Notes: generated by a model not told the origin, from the sequence alone. DNA of 64,000 bases from Prado023 sp963706885 (GCA_963706885.1 CAVPNX010000021.1:72372-136371); one strand, 5' to 3'. Positions 34,913 to 44,313 are shown, numbered from the stretch's first letter. Program-made: numbers and translations.

Positions 34913-36055
34913 TCACAGCCAATCGCGCTGCTTGAAGACGACGTACAGGGCCACGCACGTTGCCAGCATGAGCGCCATCGCGACCGCGAAGCCGTGCGGG
35001 GAGTCCAGGCCGGGCATGCTGGCGAAGTTCATCCCGTAGGCGGTGCCGATGAGGGTCGGGGCGAAGAGGATCGCCGCCCACGCCGAGATCCTCTTCACCT
35101 CGATGCCCTGGGCGTGACTGGCCTCGGTCAGGGCCCGCATCTCCTCGTTCTGCTTCTGCGCCACCAGGGTCGCGTTGACCGTGAGCATGTCGCGCAGGAT
35201 CTGGCTGAAGCCGTCCACCCGGTCGCAGGCCTGCAGGTTGTGGTCGGCCACGTCGCGCAGGTAGCGGCGCATCTCCTCGTGGACCTCGTACTTGTCGAAG
35301 CCGTCCTGCAGGGCCTGAAGCATGGTGTTCAGCGGATGCGTGGCGCGACGGAAGTCGATGACCTCGCGGGACAGCTCGTAGATGCGCCGCGAGACGGCAG
35401 GGTCCCCGGAGAAGATCTCGGTCTCGATCTCGTCGATGTCGTTCTCCAGGCCGGCCACGACGGGGCCGTACTCGTCGACCACACGGTCCATGATCGAGTA
35501 CAGGATCGCCTCCGGTCCCAGCGCCAGGAGGTCCGGTTCGCTCTCCATGCGCGCCCGGACCCCCGTGAGGTCGGGGGACTCGGAGTGGCGCATGCTGATC
35601 ACGAAGTCCGGGCCGACGAACACGTGCAGCTCGCCGAACTCGACCTCCTCCACGTCGTCGAGGTAGCGGGCCGCATGCAGGACCACGAAGAGCGTGTCGC
35701 CGTACCGCTCGAGCTTCGGGCGCTGATGGGCCGTGATGGCGTCCTCGACCGCCAACTCGTGCAGGCCGAACTCCCGGGCAAGGAGCGCCACATCGTCGTG
35801 CGAGGGCCGGTACAGCCCCACCCAGGACACACAACCCGGGTGCGCGCGACGGCTCGTGAAGAACTCCGCGAGGGTCGCGGGTCCCGCCAGGCGTCGACCG
35901 TCACGGTAGAGGGCCAGGTTCACCACGGAGTCCGAGCGCGTGCCGGTTCGGCCCTCGGCCGCCTGGTCCGGCGGCGTCGGACGCGCCTGCCCGGTGCGCC
36001 CGACGCGATGCAGCAGTCCGCCGTGCAGCAACCCCGAACGGCTCTGATCGACCAT
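34913..36055 (-). CDS. corA: CorA-like divalent cation transporter
   Basis: A 380-residue CorA/MIT-family channel for magnesium (or cobalt, nickel). The start ATG at 36053-36055 has GGAGG 7 bases upstream. A long cytosolic domain with acidic helices (GLENDIDEIETEIFSG) is followed by two C-terminal membrane helices. The diagnostic GMN motif is at residues 341-343 (TAYGMNFASMPG), and the C-terminus is basic (FKQRDWL). The first 45 residues are variable and basic. It is a single gene; I saw no Mg2+ riboswitch upstream. Confidence 0.92.
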   Translation of the reverse strand: MVDQSRSGLLHGGLLHRVGRTGQARPTPPDQAAEGRTGTRSDSVVNLALYRDGRRLAGPATLAEFFTSRRAHPGCVSWVGLYRPSHDDVALLAREFGLHELAVEDAITAHQRPKLERYGDTLFVVLHAARYLDDVEEVEFGELHVFVGPDFVISMRHSESPDLTGVRARMESEPDLLALGPEAILYSIMDRVVDEYGPVVAGLENDIDEIETEIFSGDPAVSRRIYELSREVIDFRRATHPLNTMLQALQDGFDKYEVHEEMRRYLRDVADHNLQACDRVDGFSQILRDMLTVNATLVAQKQNEEMRALTEASHAQGIEVKRISAWAAILFAPTLIGTAYGMNFASMPGLDSPHGFAVAMALMLATCVALYVVFKQRDWL

Positions 36056-36323
36056 CTCGTAACCTCCGCCCGAACCTGTGATCGGCGACCGCGCGCAGTG
36101 CGCTGAGCACCATGGTGGTGCCTCGCGGTTGCGCTCGCGTCACCAGGCCCCGCCGAGCACCACACGTTCATGACGCTGACACCGCGTGTTCATGGCGACG
36201 CGTGCGTGCCTCCGCTGAGTCCTCCTGATGCGGTGGACCCCGCGGACGGGATCGCGGCGAGATGTCATGCCCGCGTCATCGGGTCGCCGGGTCGCCGACA
36301 CCTGGACCGGTCATGGTGGGGGC

Positions 36324-36830
36324 ATGAACCGACCACTGACCCTGGCCCTCGTGGCCCACGACCAGTGCAAGGACGACCTCCTGGACTGGGCCACCTCCAA
36401 CCGGCAGGCCCTGGCCGGCTTCCGCCTCGTCGCGACGGGGACGACCGGCCACCTGCTCGGCGACGCTCTGGGCGTCCCCGTGGAACGGGTGCGCAGCGGC
36501 CCGCTCGGTGGCGACCTGCAGATCGGGGCCAGCATCGTCGAGGGCCGCATCGACATGCTGATCTTCTTCTGGGACCCCCTGACCGCCCAGCCCCATGAGC
36601 CCGACGTCAAGGCGCTGCTGCGGATCGCCGTGCTTCGCGACATCCCCACCGCCTGCAACCGCACCACGGCCGACCACCTGATCGCCTCCCACCACCTGCT
36701 CTTCGCGAGGGCAGCCGGCGTGGACAGCCTCGAGCGCTCCGGGCTGCGGCGGTCCCGGGGCGTGCCGGTCGGCGGAGGTGGGCGCGTCGGACCGTCGAAC
36801 GGTTGGCTGGCAGGTGCGGACATGTGCTGA
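36324..36830 (+). CDS. mgsA: Methylglyoxal synthase
   Basis: A 168-residue MGS-like protein, ATG at 36324. The enzyme turns dihydroxyacetone phosphate into methylglyoxal and phosphate, a bypass of lower glycolysis. Conserved residues are in place: the phosphate-binding LVATGTTGHLL, the catalytic aspartate in RSGPLGGDLQIGA (Asp64, equivalent to E. coli Asp71), Asp83 in FFWDPLTA and His91 in QPHEPDVKALLR. The C-terminal 30 residues (after TADHLIAS) are an unusual Arg/Gly-rich tail and may be partly frameshifted. It is cytosolic, with the AbgT gene downstream. Confidence 0.9.
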   Translation: MNRPLTLALVAHDQCKDDLLDWATSNRQALAGFRLVATGTTGHLLGDALGVPVERVRSGPLGGDLQIGASIVEGRIDMLIFFWDPLTAQPHEPDVKALLRIAVLRDIPTACNRTTADHLIASHHLLFARAAGVDSLERSGLRRSRGVPVGGGGRVGPSNGWLAGADMC

Positions 36831-36970
36831 TCCGGCGCCGCAGGTCGCGACGAGGCCAGCGTCCGACATCCCGCGCGCGGCACCTGCCCAGACGGGTGGG
36901 GTACATGCCACCATGTGGCCAGGATCCGGATCGCGGAGTCCGCAGGCCCACCCGTGGGAGGCGACGCCAG

Positions 36971-38725
36971 ATGAACGAGGCCACGACAGCACCCGAGCAG
37001 GACCCGACGGGGGAGGCGCCCGATGCTCGGGTCCCTCTCGACGGGGGCCGCCCGATGAGCGCGACCGCCTCCGCCCCGACGCCGGAGGTCGAGGACCGCC
37101 CCGGGATGATGGATCGCGTCCTGGGCGGGATCGAGCGGGTCGGCAACAAGGTGCCGCACCCGGCGATCATGTTCCTCGCCCTGTGCATCGGCGTGATCGT
37201 CCTGTCCCAGCTGATGGCCTGGGCCGGGGTCGGCGCGACCTATCAGGTGGTCGCGCCGCCGGACCAGTCGGTGGAGCCGAACTACGTGGGCGGCTCGACC
37301 CTGCCGGCCGAGGCCATGCCCTCCGAGCCGCCGGATGCCTCAGCCTACGAGATGGTGACCCGCACGGTGGAGATCGAGAGCCTCCTGGACGCGGACGGCA
37401 TCCGCTACCTGTTCACGTCGTTCGTACCCAACTTCATGGGGTTCACGGCGATGGGGATCATCCTGATCGTGATGATCGGCGTGGGGGTCGCCGAGCGCTC
37501 GGGCCTGATCGCGTCCCTGATCCGCAAGCTGGTCGCATCGTCCCCGGCGGGTGCGCTGACCTACATCATCGTGTTCCTGGGGGTGATCTCGAGCATCGCC
37601 TCGGACGCCGGCTACCTGGTGCTGATCCCACTGGGGGCAGCGGCCTTCGCCAGCGTGGGTCGCCATCCCCTGGCCGGCATGGCCGCTGCGTTCGCCGGTG
37701 TGGCCGGTGGGTTCGGCGTGAACCTGATGGTGACCCCGACCGATGCGGTGCTCACCGAGATCACCAACGAGTCGATCCAGCTCACCGACCCCGCCGGGTC
37801 GATCGACCTGACCGCCAACCTGTGGTTCGGGATCGGCTCGACGATCATGCTCACTGTCCTGCTCGGCGTGGTGACCAGCCGGATCGTGGAGCGCCGGCTG
37901 GGCGGCTACGACCCGTCCGTTGCTCCGGATCCGAGCACCAACCAGATCCAGGCCGCCGATGATGCCCCGGACGTCGACCCTGCGGCCGAGAGCCGCGGCC
38001 TGCGGCTCTCCGGGCTGTACTTCCTCGGTGCGCTGGCGGTCATCCTGCTGCTCACCCTCCCGCCGGGCGCCCCGCTGCGTGATCCGGAGACCGGCTCCAT
38101 CATCGGCACCTCACCGTTCATGAACAGCCTGATCGTGATCATCTCCATCCTGTTCCTGGCCGCCGGCCTCGGCTACGGCCGCGGTGCGGGCACAGTCCGG
38201 GGCAACAACCAGGTGATCGACGCGATCGTGAAGTCCTGGGCGGGCCTGGCGGGGCTGCTGTTCCTGTTCCTGCTGATCGCGCAGTTCATCGCCTACTTCA
38301 ACTACTCGCAGATGCCGCAGGTTGCGGCGGTCAAGCTCGGGGACCTGATCGAGAGTGTGAACGTCGGCGCCGGATGGCTGCTGGTGTTCGCGATCCTGAT
38401 CACGCTGGTCGTCGGAATCATCCTCCCGCAGGCGATCGCCAAGTGGGCCCTGCTCGCCCCGATCTTCATCCCCGTGTTCATGCGCCTGGGCGTCGAGCCC
38501 GAGGCCGTGCTGGCCGCCTACCGCGTGGGCGACTCGCCGATGAACATCGTCACCCCGATCATGGCCTACTTCCCGCTGATCGTCGTCTTCGCCGCCCGCT
38601 ACGACCGCCGGTCGGGAATCGGCACGGTGATCGCCCTGATGCTGCCCTACTTCCTGGCCCTGACCGTGGTCTGGACCCTGTTCTTCATAGCCTGGTACCT
38701 GCTGGGAATCCCGTGGGGCATCTAG
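36971..38725 (+). CDS. abgT: AbgT-family transporter
   Basis: A 584-residue membrane protein of the AbgT family, whose members import p-aminobenzoyl-glutamate (E. coli AbgT) or export sulfonamides. ATG at 36971 with GGGAGG upstream; a later ATG (37055) is an alternative. Family blocks are VGNKVPHPAIMFLALC, FVPNFMGFTAMGIILIVMIG, GYLVLIPLGAAAFASVGRHP, FGVNLMVTPTDAVLTEITNE and the C-terminal MNIVTPIMAYFPLIVVFAAR. It has about 12 membrane segments. The N-terminal 50 residues are polar and cytosolic. It overlaps nothing upstream; the DUF1707 gene starts 4 bases after its stop. Confidence 0.92.
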   Translation: MNEATTAPEQDPTGEAPDARVPLDGGRPMSATASAPTPEVEDRPGMMDRVLGGIERVGNKVPHPAIMFLALCIGVIVLSQLMAWAGVGATYQVVAPPDQSVEPNYVGGSTLPAEAMPSEPPDASAYEMVTRTVEIESLLDADGIRYLFTSFVPNFMGFTAMGIILIVMIGVGVAERSGLIASLIRKLVASSPAGALTYIIVFLGVISSIASDAGYLVLIPLGAAAFASVGRHPLAGMAAAFAGVAGGFGVNLMVTPTDAVLTEITNESIQLTDPAGSIDLTANLWFGIGSTIMLTVLLGVVTSRIVERRLGGYDPSVAPDPSTNQIQAADDAPDVDPAAESRGLRLSGLYFLGALAVILLLTLPPGAPLRDPETGSIIGTSPFMNSLIVIISILFLAAGLGYGRGAGTVRGNNQVIDAIVKSWAGLAGLLFLFLLIAQFIAYFNYSQMPQVAAVKLGDLIESVNVGAGWLLVFAILITLVVGIILPQAIAKWALLAPIFIPVFMRLGVEPEAVLAAYRVGDSPMNIVTPIMAYFPLIVVFAARYDRRSGIGTVIALMLPYFLALTVVWTLFFIAWYLLGIPWGI

Positions 38726-38729
38726 GCCC

Positions 38730-39272
38730 GTGACAACCGTGCCGGGCGAGCAGGCTGCGCCGCTCTCCGAGGGAGATCGCGACCTGGTTGTCCAGCGTGC
38801 GCAGGAGGCGTTCGCCGCCGGGCAGATATCCCACGAGGACCTTGTTGCCCACCTGGATGTCGTGCTGACCGCCCGCACCTCCACCGACCTTGTGCCGGTG
38901 CTCGCCGCACTCCCGGAACGCGGTGCGGGGCGGACGCTGGTCCTGACGGGCATGAACGGACGGTTCCGCCGCGACGGGGTCTGGCGGGTGCCCGGTGCCA
39001 TCACGGTCGAGTCCGAGTACGGGAAGGTGGATCTGGACCTCTCCCGGGCGATCTTCGACGAGCCCTCGGTGGACATCGAGCTCCAGCTCACCTACGGCAG
39101 GGCGCGAATCACCGTGCCCGCGGACGCCGTGGTCGACCTGGACGGCCTGACAACCGTGTGGAAGCAGCCCCACTATCGGGCGCCACAGCGGGTGGGGGCC
39201 GGCGGGCCCAGGATCCGGATCCTCGGGACGATGGAGTACGGCCGGCTCAAGGTGCGCCACGCCAGGAGCTGA
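38730..39272 (+). CDS. DUF1707 domain protein with LiaF-like C-terminus
   Basis: A 180-residue protein. GTG start at 38730, only 4 bases after abgT, so it is translationally coupled. The N-terminal 60 residues are a DUF1707/SHOCT-like domain (DRDLVVQRAQEAFAAGQISHEDLVAHLDVVL split here as AQEAFAAGQISHEDLVAHL), common in actinobacteria. The C-terminal half (GAITVESEYGKVDLDLSRA and VDIELQLTYGRARITVP) resembles the cell-wall-stress LiaF-like beta-helix. There is no membrane segment. The function is unknown; the domain is often linked to small membrane proteins and stress. Confidence 0.8.
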   Translation: MTTVPGEQAAPLSEGDRDLVVQRAQEAFAAGQISHEDLVAHLDVVLTARTSTDLVPVLAALPERGAGRTLVLTGMNGRFRRDGVWRVPGAITVESEYGKVDLDLSRAIFDEPSVDIELQLTYGRARITVPADAVVDLDGLTTVWKQPHYRAPQRVGAGGPRIRILGTMEYGRLKVRHARS

Positions 39273-39291
39273 GCGAAGCCTCCCGCCTGGG

Positions 39292-40272
39292 TCAGGCCGC
39301 CGGCAGGAGCAGGTCCTCGAGCCGGGCGTAGCTGATCTCCATCCCGCCGGTCATGCCCGTGGCCAGCACCATGTCGCGGACCTCGGCACTGGGGTAGGTG
39401 ATCACGAGGCTCAGCAGGGTGCCGCCGGCAACCGGGGTCAGGGTCATCTCGTTCGTGGCCGGGGGACCTTCCATGCCGATCATCTGCTCGGTGGTGACCG
39501 CACGATGGGGAGGTGCGCTCTCGAGCAGTGCCCCGGTGAACCCGAACCGCTGGGCGCCGTCGACGGACTCCCACTCGTAGCGGTAGGTGTCGCCCACCCG
39601 GGTGGCCACCTCGCACACGGGCATCGTCCAGCCGTCCGGGCCGAGCAGCCAGCGCTGCATGAGGGCGGGTTCGTGATGGGCCGCCCACACCTGCTCGACC
39701 GTTCCGCGGACGACCCGACTCACCCGCACCTGGGTGTCGCTGAGGACCTGCGCCTCGCAGGCGACGCCCGGCGGAGAACGTGGCCAGGTCGGCGAGCACG
39801 GCGTCCATCTGGGACATGGCCTCGCGCATGCCCTCCTCCATGCCCATGGCCAGCAGCTGGTCGAGGTCCTCGACCGAGTTGAACCACGTCGTGGTGACTG
39901 ACCCGGGATCCGGCCTCGGTCTCCGTGAACACGAACGCCACCCGCATGCGTGGGCATCTCGGAGTTGGCGGTTCCGTCGGGGTTCGCGAAGCCGTCCCGG
40001 ACCTCGAAGGACTCCAGCGGCACCACGTCGAGGAACTCCCAGTAGGCGGTCGTCCCGTCGCCATCCGGACCGATCATCGAGTACTCGCTGCGCCCGCCCG
40101 GGTACATGTCGTGCCGGGTGAACCGAGCGGGGTAGGTCGGTGGACCCCAGAAGCGCTCGAGCTCGCGCGGGTCGGCGTAGGCGTCCCAGAGCCGCTGGAC
40201 GGGCACGGGGAAGTCGGCGACCACGGTGATCGTGAGGGCGGCCGGATCCTTGCTGACGGAGGTGATGGGCAT
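39292..40272 (-). CDS. Tandem SRPBCC (AHSA1-like) protein (frameshifted)
   Basis: About 326 residues once three small shifts are repaired (near 39945, 39905 and 39770). Two SRPBCC/AHSA1 ligand-binding domains are fused in tandem. The first is PVPVQRLWDAYADPRELERF to SFEVRDGFANPDGT; its helical end is LDQLLAMGMEEGMREAMSQM. The second begins RVVRGTVEQVWAAHHEPAL and ends LATGMTGGMEISYARLEDLL. Each carries the typical 'WxA(Y/H)xxPxxLxRW' opening. Single AHSA1 proteins next to an ArsR regulator are common; two in one chain are less so. The ligand is unknown. It is cotranscribed with the ArsR gene 30 bases upstream. Confidence 0.8.
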   Translation of the reverse strand: MPITSVSKDPAALTITVVADFPVPVQRLWDAYADPRELERFWGPPTYPARFTRHDMYPGGRSEYSMIGPDGDGTTAYWEFLDVVPLESFEVRDGFANPDGTANSEMPTHAGGVRVHGDRGRIPGQSPRRGSTRSRTSTSCWPWAWRRACARPCPRWTPCSPTWPRSPPGVACEAQVLSDTQVRVSRVVRGTVEQVWAAHHEPALMQRWLLGPDGWTMPVCEVATRVGDTYRYEWESVDGAQRFGFTGALLESAPPHRAVTTEQMIGMEGPPATNEMTLTPVAGGTLLSLVITYPSAEVRDMVLATGMTGGMEISYARLEDLLLPAA

Positions 40273-40302
40273 CGTGGGTCCTTCGTGTGGGTCGGGTACG
40301 GA

Positions 40303-40635
40303 TCAGGGAGTTTCGGGGGAGTCGTCGGCGAACAGGGCGTCGAGTCGGGCGACCCGCTCGCGCCACAGCGCCTCGAACTGGTCGAGCAGCGACTGCGCCC
40401 GACGGATCGTCTCGGGATTGCCCCGGACGAGGCGTTCGCGGCCGTGCGGCTGCTTGGTGATGAGGCCTGCTCCCTCCAGCACGGCAACGTGCTTCTGGAC
40501 TGCGGCGAACGACATGTCGTAGCGGCTCGCCAGCTGCGAGACGGTGACCTCGCCGACCAATGTGCGCCGGACGATGTCGCGTCGGGTCCTGTCGGCCAGG
40601 GCCCGGAAGATCCGGTCCACCTCGTCGTCAGGCAT
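40303..40635 (-). CDS. ArsR-family transcriptional regulator
   Basis: A 110-residue winged-helix repressor of the ArsR/SmtB fold. It begins PDDEVDRIFRALADRTRRDI, and the recognition helix is in VSQLASRYDMSFAAVQKHV. The metal-binding cysteines of arsenic or zinc sensors are absent, which is usual for the subgroup paired with SRPBCC proteins. ATG at 40633-40635; an upstream ATG (40663-40665) lies inside the palindromic operator and has no ribosome-binding site. It is predicted to repress its own operon with the SRPBCC gene. Confidence 0.9.
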   Translation of the reverse strand: MPDDEVDRIFRALADRTRRDIVRRTLVGEVTVSQLASRYDMSFAAVQKHVAVLEGAGLITKQPHGRERLVRGNPETIRRAQSLLDQFEALWRERVARLDALFADDSPETP

Positions 40636-40656
40636 CGTGCTCTGCACCTGCTGATA

Positions 40657-40674
40657 TACAACCATTGGGTTGTA
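40657..40674. promoter_or_regulatory. Palindromic operator of the ArsR-SRPBCC operon
   Basis: TACAACC-ATTG-GGTTGTA is a perfect 7-bp inverted repeat with a 4-base centre, 21 bases upstream of the ArsR start codon. Palindromes with ACAACC/GGTTGT arms are typical of operators of ArsR regulators linked to AHSA1 proteins. It lies in the divergent region facing the M28 peptidase gene. Confidence 0.75.
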
Positions 40675-40881
40675 CGTTAGCGGAGTCCGTCTCGAGGTGC
40701 AAGCGCCAGCTGGCTCGGTAGGTTGGGGCCGGCGGGATCTGGGTCGAGCTGGGGAGGTCCGAGGTGGTCCGGGGGCGACCCGCACTTCCCCGACACCGAG
40801 CACCGACACGAGCACTGACCCGGCTGCCACCGACAGCGCGCATGGCGCCCCCCTTCTGGGCAGGATGGTTCCGGAGGTTCC

Positions 40882-42083
40882 GATGGTCGATCTCGCCGAC
40901 CTGCTCGACCGGCTCTGCGCGGTGCTGCCCGACCGGCGACCGGGCAGCCCGGGCAACCACCAGGCGGTGGACCTCGTGGCTGGGCTGCTCACCGACCTCG
41001 GCTGGGACGTGGAGACCCCGGAGTTCCCGGTCGTGTGCTGGGAGGGGGATGTGGGGCGCGTCGCCCTGGGCGGGCGGGCCTGGTCGGTCGCCCCCAGCCC
41101 GTACGCGTTGGGCTGGCAGGGAACCGCGCCGATGCACCCGGTGTCGACGGAGGGTGAGCTGGCTGCCGACCACGATGGCGCGATGCTTCTGCTCCACGGG
41201 GAGCTGTGCGCGGGCCCGCTGACCCCGAAGGGGTACCCGTTCTACGGCTCCGAGCGCGACGAGCGCATCGTGGGCCGGCTCGAGGAGTGCGGCGCTGCGG
41301 CGGTGCTGGCCATCACCGGTCGGGCCCCGGAGCTGGTCGGCTCGGTGGAACCATTCGCCCTCATCGAGGACGGCGCCTTCCTGGTCCCCACCGGCAACCT
41401 TCGTGACGCCGACGGAGCCGAGCTGCTCGGGGTCCTCGGCGCAGGCGACGCCCCTCGATCGGCCGTCCTCGACCTGCCCGCCCGTCGCTGGCCGGCCACT
41501 GCCCGCAACATCATGGCCCGTCGTGGTCCGCAGGTAGGGGCGGGTCGTCCTCGTGGCGCACATCGACTCCAAGCCCGGCACCCCGGGTGCGATCGACAAC
41601 GCCACCGGGGTGGTGGTCCTGGCCCGGGTGGCCGAGCTGCTCGTCGGCGCACCGGACGACCTCGGCGTCGAGCTGCTGATTGTCAACGGCGAGGATCAGT
41701 ACGCCGCCCCGGGTGAGATGGAGTACCTGCGCACCACGGACCTCAGCAAGGTGCGCCTGGCCATCAACGTGGATGGGGCGGGGTTCCGGGGTGGGCCGAC
41801 CGCCGTCAGCACCTACGGATCGGCCGACCACCTCGACCTGACCCCACTGCTGGCCCATGGGCTGGTCCCCGGCCCGGCGTGGCCGCAGAGCGACCACATG
41901 GTGTTCGCGATGTCCGGCTGCCCGGCGATCGCACTGACCTCCTGGGACCTGACCACCGTCATGGAGCAGGTTGCGCACAGCCCCACTGACACCCCGGACC
42001 TGGCCGACCTGGACGTGCTCGAGTCAGCGGCCCGTGGGATCGACGATCTGGTCCGGAGCCTGGCGAAGGAGGAGCAGCGATGA
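40882..42083 (+). CDS. M28-family metallopeptidase (frameshifted)
   Basis: About 400 residues. ATG at 40882, 6 bases after GGAGG. One shift near 41540 separates the N-terminal part (DRLCAVLPDRRPGSPGNHQA and the PA-like insert region) from the catalytic part. The latter starts VVLVAHIDSKPGTPGAIDNATG, containing the first zinc His and the bridging Asp of the M28 family; VNGEDQYAAPGEMEYL corresponds to the catalytic Glu region and WPQSDHMVFAMSGCPAIAL to the last zinc His. There is no signal peptide, so it is likely a cytosolic aminopeptidase. The stop overlaps the next start (ATGA). Confidence 0.85.
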
Positions 42084-42715
42084 CGATCGAGCCGGGGAGT
42101 TCCGAGTACTGGGACGGTCGGTACGCCACGATCGGCGCGGCCAAGGTGTCGTGGTACCAGGAGCACCCGGCGCCGTCCATGCGGCTGATCGACACGTTGG
42201 GCCTCGACGCGCGCGCACCGATCGTGGATGTCGGGGGTGGGGCGTCCACACTCGTCGATGCGCTGGTCCGCGGTGGCTTCAGCGACGTCACGGTCGTCGA
42301 CATCAGCCAGCGGGCGCTGGACGACGCCGCCGCGCGCGTCCCCGATCCGGGTGTGACCTGGGTCAGGGCTGACGTACGCACATGGCAGCCGAGTCGTCGG
42401 TATGCCCTCTGGCACGACCGCGCGGCCTACCACTTCCTGACCCAGCCCGAGGACCAGCGCGTCTACTGGGGGCGGGTGCGCGAGCACCTGGAGCCCGGCG
42501 GTCACGTGATCATCGCGACGTTCGCCGAGGACGGTCCCGAGATGTGCTCCGGCCTGCCGGTCCAACGCCACAGCCACGACCAGCTGCTCGCCGCGATGGG
42601 CCTGGGGTTCACCGAAGTCGCCAGCGAGCGCGAGACGCACGTCACCCCCACCGGGGGTGAGCAGCGGTTCATCTGGCTGGTTGCCCGATGGGCCGGCGTC
42701 GGTCGACCCACCTGA
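42080..42715 (+). CDS. Class I SAM-dependent methyltransferase
   Basis: A 211-residue Rossmann-fold methyltransferase. The SAM-binding motif I is PIVDVGGGASTLVDAL (about 48-63), the acidic end of strand 2 is VTVVDISQRAL, and motif IV-like WHDRAAYHFL follows. The N-terminal EYWDGRYATIGAAKVSWYQ is typical of the DUF/Methyltransf_25-type proteins acting on small molecules, sometimes labelled trans-aconitate- or thiopurine-like; the substrate cannot be told. It overlaps the peptidase gene by 4 bases (ATGA), so the two are translationally coupled. Confidence 0.88.
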   Translation: MTIEPGSSEYWDGRYATIGAAKVSWYQEHPAPSMRLIDTLGLDARAPIVDVGGGASTLVDALVRGGFSDVTVVDISQRALDDAAARVPDPGVTWVRADVRTWQPSRRYALWHDRAAYHFLTQPEDQRVYWGRVREHLEPGGHVIIATFAEDGPEMCSGLPVQRHSHDQLLAAMGLGFTEVASERETHVTPTGGEQRFIWLVARWAGVGRPT

Positions 42716-42766
42716 TCGTCACGGGGAGCCTCGCGCCGTGTCGGGCGTGACCACCCTGCGGTTCGC

Positions 42767-43672
42767 TCAGGCCCACACCTCGGAGGCGGTGAAGTCGACC
42801 GTCAACCACGCGTCTGCCCGGTCGGGCCCGAGGGCTGTGGCGATCTCCTCGCGGATGCGGTCCAGGTCGGCCACAGTGCCCACATGCCGGTCCGGGGCGA
42901 CGACGATGTGGATCTCGATGAACGCACCACGCCCCACCTTGGCCGCGTAGCTGGTGTAGTCGGAGAAGCCGTGACGCGCCACGATGGCGTCCATCACGTT
43001 CCGGACCTCGGCATCGAGGTCGCTCGGGGTCATCAGCAGGATCTCCGACAGCGCCTGGCGCACCGTGCGCAGCGGGATCGGGAACATGACCACGCTGAGC
43101 AGGGCCAGCACCCCGGGGTCGACGTAGGGCGCCAGGTCGGCGTACTGGGTGAAGCTCAGCCCCCAGGCGAACACGAACGCCACCAGCAGCGCTGCGGTGG
43201 CCAGCGCAGACATCAACCAGCCCTGGGCGTCCAGATGCAGGAACTGCGAGTTCGCCGCACGGCTCGTGCGCCGCTCGTAGAAGTACATGGCGAAGCAGGC
43301 CACGGTCATCACCGACGCGTAGGCGATGGCTGGGCCCAGAGCCACCTCCCGGCCGCCGTCCAGCAGGCTGCCGAGGGCATCGAAGAACGCGTACACGCAC
43401 AGGACCATCAGCATGCCGCCGTAGAACGCCAGGCTCATCGGCTCGATGTGCCAGTAGCCGTACTGGAACCGGCGATCGGCCTCGCGCGTGACCAGGCGGG
43501 CGATCCACAGCCCCAGAACCCCCATCGTGACGTCGATGACCGAGAAGAGCCCGTCGAACACGATCGACATCGAGCCCGACAGCAGCCCCAGCACGACCGC
43601 GAAGCCGCCCAGCACGCCCGAAATCACGATCGACAGCTTCAGGACCCGCTGCTCCAGCGCGGCATCGGTCAT
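42767..43672 (-). CDS. Cation diffusion facilitator family transporter
   Basis: A 301-residue CDF-type divalent-metal exporter. ATG at 43670-43672. Six membrane segments (first about residues 14-36) are followed by a cytosolic C-terminal domain of about 90 residues (IPLRTVRQALSEILLMTP to the end, with VRNVMDAIVARHGFSDY). The metal-site residues of TM2 are in SIVFDGLFSVIDVTMGV (two aspartates), and TM5 has HLDAQGW. The substitution pattern is closer to FieF-like members than to ZitB, but the metal is unknown. An extra-long gap precedes it, with no riboswitch that I recognise. Confidence 0.85.
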   Translation of the reverse strand: MTDAALEQRVLKLSIVISGVLGGFAVVLGLLSGSMSIVFDGLFSVIDVTMGVLGLWIARLVTREADRRFQYGYWHIEPMSLAFYGGMLMVLCVYAFFDALGSLLDGGREVALGPAIAYASVMTVACFAMYFYERRTSRAANSQFLHLDAQGWLMSALATAALLVAFVFAWGLSFTQYADLAPYVDPGVLALLSVVMFPIPLRTVRQALSEILLMTPSDLDAEVRNVMDAIVARHGFSDYTSYAAKVGRGAFIEIHIVVAPDRHVGTVADLDRIREEIATALGPDRADAWLTVDFTASEVWA

Positions 43673-43868
43673 GATCGCCCCCTTCACTCGGCCAACAACC
43701 GGATCATGGCACCGGGGACGCTCCGGGCGCGCTGCATGGCGCTGTCGTTGGGGCCCGTGGCCCGGATCGGCTGATGGGCTCGGCGCACGCCTGGTGACAT
43801 TGGCCCCTTGCCCCCGGCACGACAGCGATCGATGCTGGAGTTGGGTGGGCCGGTGAGAGGTGGCGGAC

Positions 43869-44237
43869 ATGACGACAACCGCAACGGTCACCACGCGACG
43901 ACACGCCGTGCGCAACGCGTGGATCAGCCTGGTGTTCATCCCGGTGTCGCTGGTTCTGGCAGATGGCGTGCTCCACGGCCTCCTCGGGCTCATGGGCATC
44001 GATGAGACAGTTGTGCCGGAGCAGACCCCCACCCTGCTCCAGGCACTCGCCGCCGGCATCCCCTACACCCTCGTCATGCTGCTTCCGGGCATCGGAGCGT
44101 TCTGGTTCGGCACGAACGCCCTGAGCGACGGCGATCGACGGGGCCGGATCCCGAGCCTCATCGGCTTGGTCTGGGGCGTGGTCGTCGTGGCCGGCGCACT
44201 GCTCTTCCTGTTCCTCGTGATGCGCCACGGGGGCTGA
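43869..44237 (+). CDS. Small membrane protein of unknown function
   Basis: A 122-residue protein. ATG at 43869 after GAGAGG. Three hydrophobic segments (about 23-42, 67-86, 98-118) with short loops mark it as an integral membrane protein: NAWISLVFIPVSLVLADGVL, IPYTLVMLLPGIGAFWFGTN and LIGLVWGVVVVAGALLFLFL. I recognise no family. The codon use matches the actinobacterial neighbours. It lies between the divergent CDF gene and the convergent ICMT gene; nothing in context fixes a role. Confidence 0.7.
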   Translation: MTTTATVTTRRHAVRNAWISLVFIPVSLVLADGVLHGLLGLMGIDETVVPEQTPTLLQALAAGIPYTLVMLLPGIGAFWFGTNALSDGDRRGRIPSLIGLVWGVVVVAGALLFLFLVMRHGG

Positions 44238-44313
44238 CGGGCGACGCCCGGTGTGGGACGGCCGGGAGCAGAGCATCCCGCGGCACCCCGAGCGCCCCCG
44301 GTCGTCCGATCGG

